64,000 bases of DNA, from positions 124,001 through 188,000 of the forward strand of contig JANQQV010000006.1 in the NCBI GenBank assembly GCA_028284865.1, given 5' to 3'. Under the pieces are notes generated by a model. It was not told where the DNA came from, searched no databases, and worked only from the letters and a program-made list of their open reading frames with translations. Positions 48,600 through 56,340 of the stretch are shown piece by piece (the first letter of the stretch is position 1; each line of letters starts with the position of its first letter). A program made the translations under genes and the position numbers. The stretch comes from Rhodothermales bacterium (GTDB lineage Bacteria > Bacteroidota > Rhodothermia > Rhodothermales > UBA10348).

Positions 48600-49731
48600 A
48601 TCAACCGGCCTGATCCTGATCGTGGACGACACGCAGGAGAACATCCAGGTGCTCGGTAGTCTGTTGCGCGACGCCGGCTACCGGATCAACGTGGCCATGA
48701 ACGGTGAGCAAGCGCTGTCCACGCTCGAGCGCGTTTCGCCAGATCTGGTGCTGCTCGATATCATGATGCCCGTGATGGACGGCTTCGAAGTGTGTCGCCG
48801 GATGAAGCAGGAGCCCCGCTGGGAGGACATTCCTGTCATTTTCCTGACCGCGAAGATCGAGACCGAAAGTGTCGTCGAAGGCTTCGAGCTCGGCGCTGTC
48901 GACTACGTGACAAAGCCTTTCCAGGCAGCCGAATTGCTTCAACGCGTGGACACCCATCTGACCCTGTCCCGATTGCGTCGCGAACTGGCCATGCGAGTCA
49001 GCGAGCTTTCCGACGCCCTGGGTCGCATCGAACAATTGCATCGCGAACAGGATGCGTTCCTGCGACACGAGCTCAACAACGTCATCAATCCGATTGCCGG
49101 ATACTCAGACATGCTTCGCTCAACGCTGGGTGGACAGGTAGGAGAGAAACCGCTCCAGTGGCTGGATGCCATTTCGAGGGGAACGTCATCGATGCAGGGG
49201 ATGCTGACGAATCTCAAGGACTTGAATGAGGTCGAGCGGGGAGCCCGCGCATTCTCATTCATGCACGTTCCGCTTTATGGCATCCTCGGGGACGTCATCC
49301 AGGATGTGCGCTCTGCAAGTGGCAACGGCATACCGATTTCCCTCACCCCCGACATGATGGACGATCGTGTGCCGGCCGATCTGTCTTTCTTGCCCGGGGT
49401 GTTCAAGAACCTGATCAAAAACGCCGTCGAGCACGTGGAGGTTCACGCCGGTGCGGGCGTCAATGGGCAAGCGGGCGTGCAAGTCCGCTGCTCCAGTGAG
49501 GGTGACACCGTCGTCGTGGAAGTTGCCAACGGCGGTCCGGCCATTCCTGAAGATCGCTTGGCGACGTTCTTCGACAAGTTCAACTCGACGAAAACAGGCG
49601 CAGGAGGCACCGGCCTAGGGACCACGTATGCCCGAATCGTGACAGAAGCCCACGGAGGGTCCATCTCCGTGAGCTCCTCAGAGGCAGACGGGACCCGGGT
49701 TCGCGTTACGCTCCCCCGGGCCGTCTCCTGA
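48592..49731 (+). CDS. receiver-first histidine kinase
   Basis: A 379-residue soluble protein. A receiver domain at 1-125 has Asp56 (LVLLDIMMPVMDG). A coiled coil (about 126-155) precedes an H box with His159 in LRHELNNVINPIAG, and a HATPase_c domain at about 245-378 (LIKNAVEHVEVHAG, GGTGLGTTYA). HELNN is an uncommon H-box form. Its ATG overlaps the end of the giant hybrid kinase, so it is co-translated and probably receives phosphate from it. No DNA-binding output is present. Confidence 0.88.
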   Translation: MPESTGLILIVDDTQENIQVLGSLLRDAGYRINVAMNGEQALSTLERVSPDLVLLDIMMPVMDGFEVCRRMKQEPRWEDIPVIFLTAKIETESVVEGFELGAVDYVTKPFQAAELLQRVDTHLTLSRLRRELAMRVSELSDALGRIEQLHREQDAFLRHELNNVINPIAGYSDMLRSTLGGQVGEKPLQWLDAISRGTSSMQGMLTNLKDLNEVERGARAFSFMHVPLYGILGDVIQDVRSASGNGIPISLTPDMMDDRVPADLSFLPGVFKNLIKNAVEHVEVHAGAGVNGQAGVQVRCSSEGDTVVVEVANGGPAIPEDRLATFFDKFNSTKTGAGGTGLGTTYARIVTEAHGGSISVSSSEADGTRVRVTLPRAVS

Positions 49732-49735
49732 TGTC

Positions 49736-49753
49736 CTGACGAGGACTCGTCAG
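49736..49753. terminator. hairpin between convergent genes
   Basis: CTGACGAG-GA-CTCGTCAG, perfect 8-bp arms, spans the gap between the receiver-kinase gene and the end of the FadL-like gene. It has no T-run, and the loop is short. Confidence 0.35.
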
Positions 49754-51102
49754 AAGCTGACACTCACCCCGCCGATGAGCGTCAACGTGGACAATTCGTT
49801 GGTTATGCTGGTAGCAGGGTTTTCGCCGTTCGGAAACATCGGATTTTTCCAGATGCCCGTGTTTTCGACGTTGGGCGCATACTGCCCGGCAAACGAGACA
49901 TTGAACTTGTCGTTTACGAGGTAGCTGAATCCGGCTGAAATGTGCTGCTCGACCAGCGCGGGGGCCGGAGCATTGAAGAAGGCCACGTCATCGCCGATGG
50001 GCGAATTGTTGAATGCGTAACCGACGCGAAGAGGCAGGCCTTCAGCAACCATGTACTGGGCGCCGATGGCTACTTCTGTGATGGAATCCCAACCGAAGCC
50101 GGCAACGGCAAACTGGTTGTCAAAACCCTCGTCGTCGAATCCGGCGGTGTTGGCATAGTCGATGTATCGCACATCAAGGGCCAGCAGCAGATCTTCGACG
50201 CCTGTGTAGGCCACGCCACCCGATACGATCATCGGAAAGTCCATCAGGAAGGTGTAGTCAGCTGCTCCGGCCGTAGTTGGCTCATACTCGAAGTCGTCGA
50301 ACATCTGGGGGCTCTTGTAAGAGAAGCCTACCGACAGATCTTCGTTCACGACGGCATGCAAGCCGGCCTGGAAGCCATATCCCATCGCCCACGTAGCAGG
50401 GGCATCCGGATAGAGCGGCAGATCGTCTTGGGGTACGTTCGGCGTTCCAAAGGCATCAATGAACTGAGGAGGAGTGGCCGGAAATACGGACAGTTCCAAC
50501 GAAGCAAAGTTCAGGGTCGGAGCGAAGCCGAATGAGATCTGGTCGCTCAGCTGGTAAGCCACCGTCGGTGAAATCTGAAGCAGCATGAATGTCGACTCCA
50601 TGGCTCCAAAGCCCATGCCACCTTGCGGCATCTGCGGAGTGAGAATGGGGTTGGTAGAAGACATCTCGTAGTCGACACCGAAGCCTCCCACGCCATAGAC
50701 ACTGAAGCCGTAGGCCAGCTTGCTATCCTCTGGCGCATAGACAAATCCCAGGGAAGGGATCGGGAATGGTCCGGCTTCACTGTCGGTGGAGCCCGTCATC
50801 GTGACCGGGGGGCCGAAGCCCGGGCCAAACGCACCTGCCTGCACCGTGGAAGAAAGCGTACTCGTTGGCATCATCAACTGAAGGCCGATATCAAACGTCT
50901 TTCCGGGCACCGCCTTGATGGAAGCCGGATTCCAGTGCAGGGCCGTCAACGCATCCTGTGGTGCGGCCATTCCGGCACCGGACATACCCTGATCAATGGG
51001 GCCAACACCATTGAGGACATGGCCAGTCTGGGCTTGGGCAAGCCCGACCGTGATCAATGCCACCAGAACGAATGAAAAAAGTTTGGCGGGAAACTGTGAC
51101 AT
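49750..51102 (-). CDS. FadL/OmpP1-type outer-membrane transporter
   Basis: A 450-residue protein from ATG 51102, with a GGAGG element about 7 nt upstream. The signal peptide is MSQFPAKLFSFVLVALITVGLAQAQ. The mature start is FadL-like: NGVGPIDQGMSGAGMAAPQDALTALHWNPASI, the N-terminal plug with the NPA motif. The rest is a 14-strand-type barrel with a C-terminal phenylalanine. The family imports hydrophobic compounds such as fatty acids and aromatic hydrocarbons. A perfect GntR-type operator 101 bp upstream links it to the sulfur genes, which is unusual. Confidence 0.88.
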   Translation of the reverse strand: MSQFPAKLFSFVLVALITVGLAQAQTGHVLNGVGPIDQGMSGAGMAAPQDALTALHWNPASIKAVPGKTFDIGLQLMMPTSTLSSTVQAGAFGPGFGPPVTMTGSTDSEAGPFPIPSLGFVYAPEDSKLAYGFSVYGVGGFGVDYEMSSTNPILTPQMPQGGMGFGAMESTFMLLQISPTVAYQLSDQISFGFAPTLNFASLELSVFPATPPQFIDAFGTPNVPQDDLPLYPDAPATWAMGYGFQAGLHAVVNEDLSVGFSYKSPQMFDDFEYEPTTAGAADYTFLMDFPMIVSGGVAYTGVEDLLLALDVRYIDYANTAGFDDEGFDNQFAVAGFGWDSITEVAIGAQYMVAEGLPLRVGYAFNNSPIGDDVAFFNAPAPALVEQHISAGFSYLVNDKFNVSFAGQYAPNVENTGIWKNPMFPNGENPATSITNELSTLTLIGGVSVSF

Positions 51103-51202
51103 AGTGATTCCTCCGACTTGAATGCTTCGTCGCTCGATGCGACTTATCGATGGGGACGACGGGCTGACCGCTGGGTGTCGTGTCAGCCTTGGACAAAGAT
51201 GC

Positions 51203-51226
51203 CACAACTTGTCATTACAAGTTGTG
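51203..51226. promoter_or_regulatory. putative GntR operator 4, extended perfect palindrome
   Basis: Arms CACAACTTGT and ACAAGTTGTG, 10 bp each and perfect, around CATT. It lies 101 bp upstream of the FadL-like gene and 189 bp from the divergent GntR gene. It is the strongest of the five related sites. Confidence 0.75.
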
Positions 51227-51323
51227 CGGGAGGGCGCATATGGACCTGTAGATGAATTCCTTACAGGCCTTTTGCGTGGTCTCACGGTCCTGAATTGGCC
51301 TCATGCCAAGGGTTCATGACGGG

Positions 51324-51352
51324 TTTTCCACAATTCGGCCCGTTGTGGATCA
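51324..51352. other. pair of DnaA-box-like words in inverted orientation
   Basis: TTTTCCACA (51324-51332) and TGTGGATCA (51344-51352) face each other upstream of the GntR gene. They may bind DnaA or simply form an inverted repeat CCACAA-N9-TTGTGG. Confidence 0.35.
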
Positions 51353-51355
51353 ATC

Positions 51356-51371
51356 ACCTGTAATGACACGT
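51356..51371. promoter_or_regulatory. putative GntR operator 5 (autoregulation)
   Basis: ACCTGT-AATG-ACACGT (minus strand ACGTGT-CATT-ACAGGT) lies 43 bp upstream of the GntR start, where a repressor would block its own promoter. Confidence 0.55.
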
Positions 51372-51414
51372 ATGCTCTCGAACTTTCTCTTTCCGGATCT
51401 CAGCCCTTCATCCC

Positions 51415-52200
51415 ATGGCCACCGCCGCAACGCCCCGACACGAACGCGTCAGCTCCTGGATTCGGGACCAAATTGAGTCCGGGGCACTCCTGGAGAACGA
51501 TCAGCTGCCGTCGGAAAATCAGCTCGGCAATCGCTTCGGTGTAAGTCGCATCACGATCCGTCGCGCACTACAGACGCTCGAGAGTGAAGGCCTCATTTAT
51601 CGGCGCCAAGGGCTGGGCTCATTTGTTGCCGATACGCGTCTTCACCAGGGCCTGGAGCACCTCTCGGACTTCGTCGAGGACATGGAGGCAGCAGGCCTCG
51701 AGCCGGAGACGATCATTCTTGAGGAAGGCCAGGAGCCTGCCGGACCTCGGGTGGCCGCGGCGTTGGCTATTGAGGAAGGCACGTCTGTCTATCGCATAGA
51801 CAGGCTCCGGAAAGGCGGAGGAGAGACGTTGGCATATGACCGTACCTGGATGCCCATGTTCTATGCGCATCTTCTCCAGCAACAGAACCTTGAAGCAACG
51901 ACCATTTACCGCGTGCTCGAGGAAGAACACGGCATCTGTGTCTGCAAGGGGACGTTCCGGATTGAAGCCATCAATGCCCCCAACGATGTAGCACAACACC
52001 TTGATGTGCCATGGGGACGCGCTCTGCTGCTGATGGAACGGACTACACTCACCGACGCCGACCAAAGCGTGTATTTCCAACAGCGCTTCTACCGATCGGA
52101 CAAGATTGCCTACGAACTGGAATTGCGACGGACCAAGCGACCCAAGGCAACCATCGATGACCCAGTAAAGGGACTCGAACCAGTATTCAAGGACCAGTAG
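51415..52200 (+). CDS. GntR-family (HutC/UTRA) transcriptional regulator
   Basis: A 261-residue regulator. The winged helix-turn-helix spans about residues 10-72 (LPSENQLGNRFGVSRITIRR and QGLGSFVAD). A UTRA effector-binding domain covers about 95-250 (TSVYRIDRLRKGGGE, YDRTWMP and LLLMERTTLTDADQSVYFQQ). HutC-type regulators bind palindromes built on GT-N-TA-N-AC or similar. The five operators in this window have GT-N-AT-N-AC cores, and two flank this gene and its divergent neighbour. It is therefore the best candidate to control the sulfur-oxidation genes. The effector is unknown. Confidence 0.92.
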   Translation: MATAATPRHERVSSWIRDQIESGALLENDQLPSENQLGNRFGVSRITIRRALQTLESEGLIYRRQGLGSFVADTRLHQGLEHLSDFVEDMEAAGLEPETIILEEGQEPAGPRVAAALAIEEGTSVYRIDRLRKGGGETLAYDRTWMPMFYAHLLQQQNLEATTIYRVLEEEHGICVCKGTFRIEAINAPNDVAQHLDVPWGRALLLMERTTLTDADQSVYFQQRFYRSDKIAYELELRRTKRPKATIDDPVKGLEPVFKDQ

Positions 52201-52224
52201 CGTACCGATCCAGCCTGCTGAACG

Positions 52225-53451
52225 TCACGAGAGGTCAGCCCAAGGCAGCATCTGGATGCGAACGTGTGAGCCGGCCTCAACCTGTTCGCCTGTTTCGGGA
52301 AGGTGAACGATGCAGTTCGCCCGAACCACTGATCCGTACAGATTGGATCGTTGAGGACCGGTGTCCTCCACCGTCAGTTGGCCGTTCTCGTTCACCGTGG
52401 CCAGGCCTCGCGTGAAGAAGTGCAATCCGTCCACTTTCCGGATACTCCGGATGAGCACCGCAGAAAGGAGCGGCGTTCGAACCTGCGCGCGGCCCAGCAT
52501 GGATTCGATGAGCGCACGTCCGTAGATCTCGAAGCACATGGCCGAAGAGACCGGGTTGCCGGGCAAGCCAAGGAAGAGCGCATTCCCAAGCCGGCCGAAG
52601 GCCAACGGCTTACCAGGACGCTGGCGAACTTTCCAGAACAGCATTCCCGCGCCCATGTCATCGAGCACTTGCTTCACGTGGTCGTGATCGCCAACAGAAA
52701 CGCCACCGGAAAACAGGAGCACATCCGCGTCCAAGTCCCTTCGAAGTAGGGCTTCAATGGCATCACGATCGTCGGCAACGTGCTCATGCTGCGTGCATGA
52801 ACCACCGGACTCGATGACCTGGGCGCGCAACGAAGGACCATTCGAATTGAATATCTGCCCCGAACCAAGCGACAAGCCTGGCTCGACAATCTCATCTCCT
52901 GTAGAAATGACTCGCACTCGGGGTGCCCGGCGAACAGGCACGTTCGCCATGCCGAGCGTCGCGAGCATACCAGCGATGGCCGGCGTGATGCGCTCACCCC
53001 CTTTGAATACAACGTCTCCCGCCCGGATGTCCTCAGCGGCTGGTCGGACATGCTTGTTGGGCTCCGGACTCCGTGAGAAGGAGACGCGATCTCCCTCTTT
53101 GACTTCCACCCATTCAATGGGAGCAACGGCATCGGCGCCCGAAGGAAACGGTGCGCCGGTCATGATCTCCAGACACGTGCCCGGCTCAACGTGCTGTCCG
53201 CCAGAGTCGCCCGCGGCAATGTGCCCCACGATATGAAGCGAGCAATCTGGATCATCCATCAGATCCTGGGAACGAACAGCGTAGCCATCCATGGCCGAAG
53301 ACGGGAACGGAGGTACATCGCCGGGCGCAACGACGGGCTGCGCCAGCGTTCTGCCTCCAGCCTCGGACAACGCAACCGTCTCGACGGACATCAACGATGC
53401 TTCGCCAAGAACACATGCAATCGCTTCGTCAAATGAAATGAATGTTCGCAT
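52225..53451 (-). CDS. moeA: molybdopterin molybdenumtransferase MoeA
   Basis: A 408-residue protein. VVAPGDVPPFPSSAMDGYAV is the classic MoeA start, RVRVISTGDEIVEPG and LLFSGGVSVGDHDHVKQVL form the MPT-binding domain, and LGLPGNPVSSAMCFE the conserved C-terminal motif. It inserts molybdate into adenylylated molybdopterin. With MobA and TorD it supplies the cofactor machinery for the SoeA-like enzyme. The start ATG 53451 avoids overlap with the divergent pgi gene. It is convergent with the GntR gene. I see no GntR-type operator near it. Confidence 0.93.
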   Translation of the reverse strand: MRTFISFDEAIACVLGEASLMSVETVALSEAGGRTLAQPVVAPGDVPPFPSSAMDGYAVRSQDLMDDPDCSLHIVGHIAAGDSGGQHVEPGTCLEIMTGAPFPSGADAVAPIEWVEVKEGDRVSFSRSPEPNKHVRPAAEDIRAGDVVFKGGERITPAIAGMLATLGMANVPVRRAPRVRVISTGDEIVEPGLSLGSGQIFNSNGPSLRAQVIESGGSCTQHEHVADDRDAIEALLRRDLDADVLLFSGGVSVGDHDHVKQVLDDMGAGMLFWKVRQRPGKPLAFGRLGNALFLGLPGNPVSSAMCFEIYGRALIESMLGRAQVRTPLLSAVLIRSIRKVDGLHFFTRGLATVNENGQLTVEDTGPQRSNLYGSVVRANCIVHLPETGEQVEAGSHVRIQMLPWADLS

Positions 53452-53524
53452 CCAGAACGGGGATCTACGTACCTTTGTCGGCTGAAAGAAACGATACGCG
53501 CACCAGCTGCACCGCCCCTTTTTC

Positions 53525-54892
53525 ATGATCTCTCTGGACCTTCATCGTTCCGACCCGTTTGTAGCCTCCCATCTAAAGGATGGGCTCGGCCCCCGCGTGA
53601 AAGCAGCTCATCAAGCTGTCGTCCAATCCTCGGGTGCTGGCGCAGAGTGGCTGGGCTGGCGACGTATCCTGGATCAGCCCAACGACGCGCTGCTCGAAGA
53701 GCTTACCCGCCAGGGCCAGGAAATCCGCGAACGGGCTGACGTACTCCTCTGCATTGGAATCGGCGGGTCCTATCTGGGCGCCGAGGCTGTCATCAAGGCG
53801 CTTCGCCCGTACTTCTCGCCAACCAAGTCGGAGTCTGCATCCGAACCAGCGGCTTCTCCTTCGGCTGCGCCTTCCATGTTTGATCCGGCTCCGGCCGCGA
53901 CTTCACCCGTGGAAGTGCTGTTTGCTGGGCATCACCTCTCGGGGCGCTACTTGGAGCAATTGTTGACCTACCTGGACGGTAAGTCTGTGTACGTCAACAT
54001 GATTTCAAAGAGTGGCACCACCCTCGAGCCCGGAATCGCATTTCGTGTTGTTCGGCAGTGGATGGAGGCGCGATTCGAGGACTGTGACCGTCGAATCATC
54101 GCAACGACGGACGCAAGCCGTGGGGCGCTACGTTCCCTGGCCAACCAAAAGGGCTACCGCACGCACGTGATTCCCGATGATGTTGGCGGGCGATTCTCCG
54201 TCCTCACTCCGGTTGGATTGCTCCCCATCGCAGCTGCGGGCCTGGATATTCGGGGGCTGTTCTATGGCGCCGTTTCCATGATGTCACAGATCGATCAGGA
54301 TGACCATCACCCGGTTTTTTCATACGCAGAGAGGCGGTATGCTCTGCATGAATCGGGATTCACCACCGATGTCCTGGCTGTTTTCGAACCCGGATTGCAC
54401 GGCCTTGGTGGATGGTGGCAACAGCTCTTCGGTGAGAGTGAGGGTAAAGAGCGAAAGGGCCTCTTCCCGGCAACATGCCTCTTCTCAACCGATCTGCATT
54501 CGCTCGGTCAATATCTGCAGGACGGTCGGCGCAACGTGACCGAGACCTTCCTCACGCTCCGCGATGATCGCGGAAGTTTGGAAGTACCATCCTCTGCCGG
54601 AGATGATGAAGGACAAGGGGCCGACGGACTGGCCTTCGTTGCTGGTAAAACGTTTTCTGAAGTGACGCGTGCTGCGCTTCTGGGAACGATGGAAGCCCAT
54701 GCGCAGGGCGGCGTCCCGGTCCATCACCTGGAGATCGAGCGATTGGATGAAAATGCCCTGGGAGGCCTCATCTACTTCTTCGAGCATGCCGTAGCCGTGG
54801 GTGGCTATTTGCTGGGCATCAATCCCTTTGATCAGCCAGGAGTCGAGGCCTACAAAAAGGCGATGTACGCCCAGCTGGGGCGCGACACCTGA
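53525..54892 (+). CDS. pgi: glucose-6-phosphate isomerase
   Basis: A 455-residue protein of the PGI superfamily, of the short bacterial type (about 445-450 residues). LLCIGIGGSYLGAEAVIKAL binds the phosphate, NMISKSGTTLEPGIAFRVV carries the SIS motif, PDDVGGRFSVLTPVGLLP follows, and HHLEIERLDENALGGLIYFFEHAVAV is the C-terminal active-site region. It interconverts glucose-6-phosphate and fructose-6-phosphate in the cytoplasm. Odd: a Ser/Ala/Pro-rich insertion at about residues 98-127 just after the phosphate-binding loop. Confidence 0.93.
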   Translation: MISLDLHRSDPFVASHLKDGLGPRVKAAHQAVVQSSGAGAEWLGWRRILDQPNDALLEELTRQGQEIRERADVLLCIGIGGSYLGAEAVIKALRPYFSPTKSESASEPAASPSAAPSMFDPAPAATSPVEVLFAGHHLSGRYLEQLLTYLDGKSVYVNMISKSGTTLEPGIAFRVVRQWMEARFEDCDRRIIATTDASRGALRSLANQKGYRTHVIPDDVGGRFSVLTPVGLLPIAAAGLDIRGLFYGAVSMMSQIDQDDHHPVFSYAERRYALHESGFTTDVLAVFEPGLHGLGGWWQQLFGESEGKERKGLFPATCLFSTDLHSLGQYLQDGRRNVTETFLTLRDDRGSLEVPSSAGDDEGQGADGLAFVAGKTFSEVTRAALLGTMEAHAQGGVPVHHLEIERLDENALGGLIYFFEHAVAVGGYLLGINPFDQPGVEAYKKAMYAQLGRDT

Positions 54893-55482
54893 GAAGAAAG
54901 ATCAGGATCCTGCGTAGGGTCCTAGGTGCCGAAACCCGGCATCGCACCAGCGACAGAATCATTCGTTGAATAACGGTGAGGAAGTCGTGCGCAAACCGTG
55001 CGCAACTCTACTTCCGTTGTTGAAAACAGCAACCCTCATGGGTCCCTTGTGAATCACCGTGAATAACCCTGGTCTCCAGAAACCAGATCCACGTTTTTCC
55101 CACGTGGTGGACAACCGGCACACGACCAAGGGTCTTTTCCACAAAATCCCTGTGGATTGATGTGGAAATGTGCACGTGATTAAAGAATCATGGCCGGATC
55201 GATCCAAAAATCACAATCTGGTTCGGTCTCCTCGGGGATAACAATCAACAAGCACATCCACAATTCGGGGTCAACCACCGTTCACAACTCGATTGCACAC
55301 ATATCCACCGCCCCTATTACTACAGACAACAAATAATCTTCTCTTATTTATTCATTTATAGAAGGGGTGGATAGCTGGGGAAAACCCGTCTTCCAGGCAT
55401 TCATTGATTCCTCCTGATTGTAGAGCCAGCAGGTACCCATTACCTTGGCAGTCCGACCTCCTTCCAACTGCCTCCCAATCCC
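54893..55482. other. 590-bp gene-free region with DnaA-box-like cluster and AT-rich stretch (possible oriC)
   Basis: No convincing coding frame. DnaA-box-like words (TTATNCACA allowing one or two changes) lie at 55058 (TTATTCACG, minus), 55106 (minus), 55135 (TTTTCCACA), 55151 and 55161 (minus), 55254 (ACATCCACA), 55301 (ATATCCACC) and 55366 (minus). Between the last two is an AT-rich stretch, about 55313-55362, that could serve as an unwinding element. The combination is typical of a bacterial replication origin. dnaA itself is not in the window, and in many Bacteroidota oriC is not beside dnaA. Confidence 0.45.
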
Positions 55483-56325
55483 ATGATCAAGCGCATCCTG
55501 GTTGCTCTCGATCCCGATTCCGATTCAAAGGTGGCCACTCAGTATGCGGTCCACATCGCCAAGCAAACCGATGCACGGATCACGGGACTGGCGGTCGTGG
55601 ACACCCGGAATATTCAGGCCAGTTCACGCGGAGGAGGTATTGGTTCGATGTACTACGCGGAGAAGCTTCGCGAGAACCTGACCCAGGAGACCAGGGATCA
55701 GGCTCGGGCACTGATCGCTCAGTTCGAAGCCCACGTCGAAGGCTGTGGAGTGCGACACATCGAGGTGGTCGAAGAAGGCGTTCCGTTCGAACGCATCGTC
55801 GAGGACATGAAATACCACGATCTGCTCGTGGTCGGATGTGATCCCCACTTCTTTTACGGTCACCCAAAGAAACGCACCAATACGCTGGCCGGGGTTTTCC
55901 ATCACACGATTGGTCCGACCATTGTCGTTCCGAAAGCGCACCGGGACGTGAAGAAAGTCCTGTTTGCCTCGAATGGGGATAACTCGGCCTCCCGTGCCAT
56001 CCGACTGTTCGTTGAACTAGAACCATTCGGCACCGATCTGGATGTCGAAGTAGTATGCATCCACGGAAAGGATGAACGGGTTGATGCCGAGTTCCATCTG
56101 CAGTTGACCAAGGACTATCTGTCCGATCACGGGTACGAAGCGCGTGTTCACGCCATGCGGGACAATGAGCCCGGCGAACGCATCCTTGAGTTGGCTGGGG
56201 AAATAGGGGCGGATTTGATTGTGGCCGGGTCGACGACCAGCAAAGGCCTCACCGGTTACTCGATGAGTAAAACCACGGAGACGCTGACGAACAACGAACA
56301 GATTGCCGTTTTCGTCGAGCACTAG
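55483..56325 (+). CDS. tandem-domain universal stress protein
   Basis: A 280-residue protein with two Usp domains. The first (about 1-150) starts MIKRILVALDPDSDSKVATQYAVHIA and ends HTIGPTIVVPK. The second (about 155-280) starts VKKVLFASNGDNSASRAIRLF and has the ATP-type ending LIVAGSTTSKGLTGYSMSKTTETLTNNEQIAVFV. It is a cytoplasmic protein linked to stress and energy limitation. The single-copy gene lies directly right of the candidate origin. No partner gene. Confidence 0.9.
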   Translation: MIKRILVALDPDSDSKVATQYAVHIAKQTDARITGLAVVDTRNIQASSRGGGIGSMYYAEKLRENLTQETRDQARALIAQFEAHVEGCGVRHIEVVEEGVPFERIVEDMKYHDLLVVGCDPHFFYGHPKKRTNTLAGVFHHTIGPTIVVPKAHRDVKKVLFASNGDNSASRAIRLFVELEPFGTDLDVEVVCIHGKDERVDAEFHLQLTKDYLSDHGYEARVHAMRDNEPGERILELAGEIGADLIVAGSTTSKGLTGYSMSKTTETLTNNEQIAVFVEH

Positions 56326-56340
56326 GGCACTCGAAAGAGT

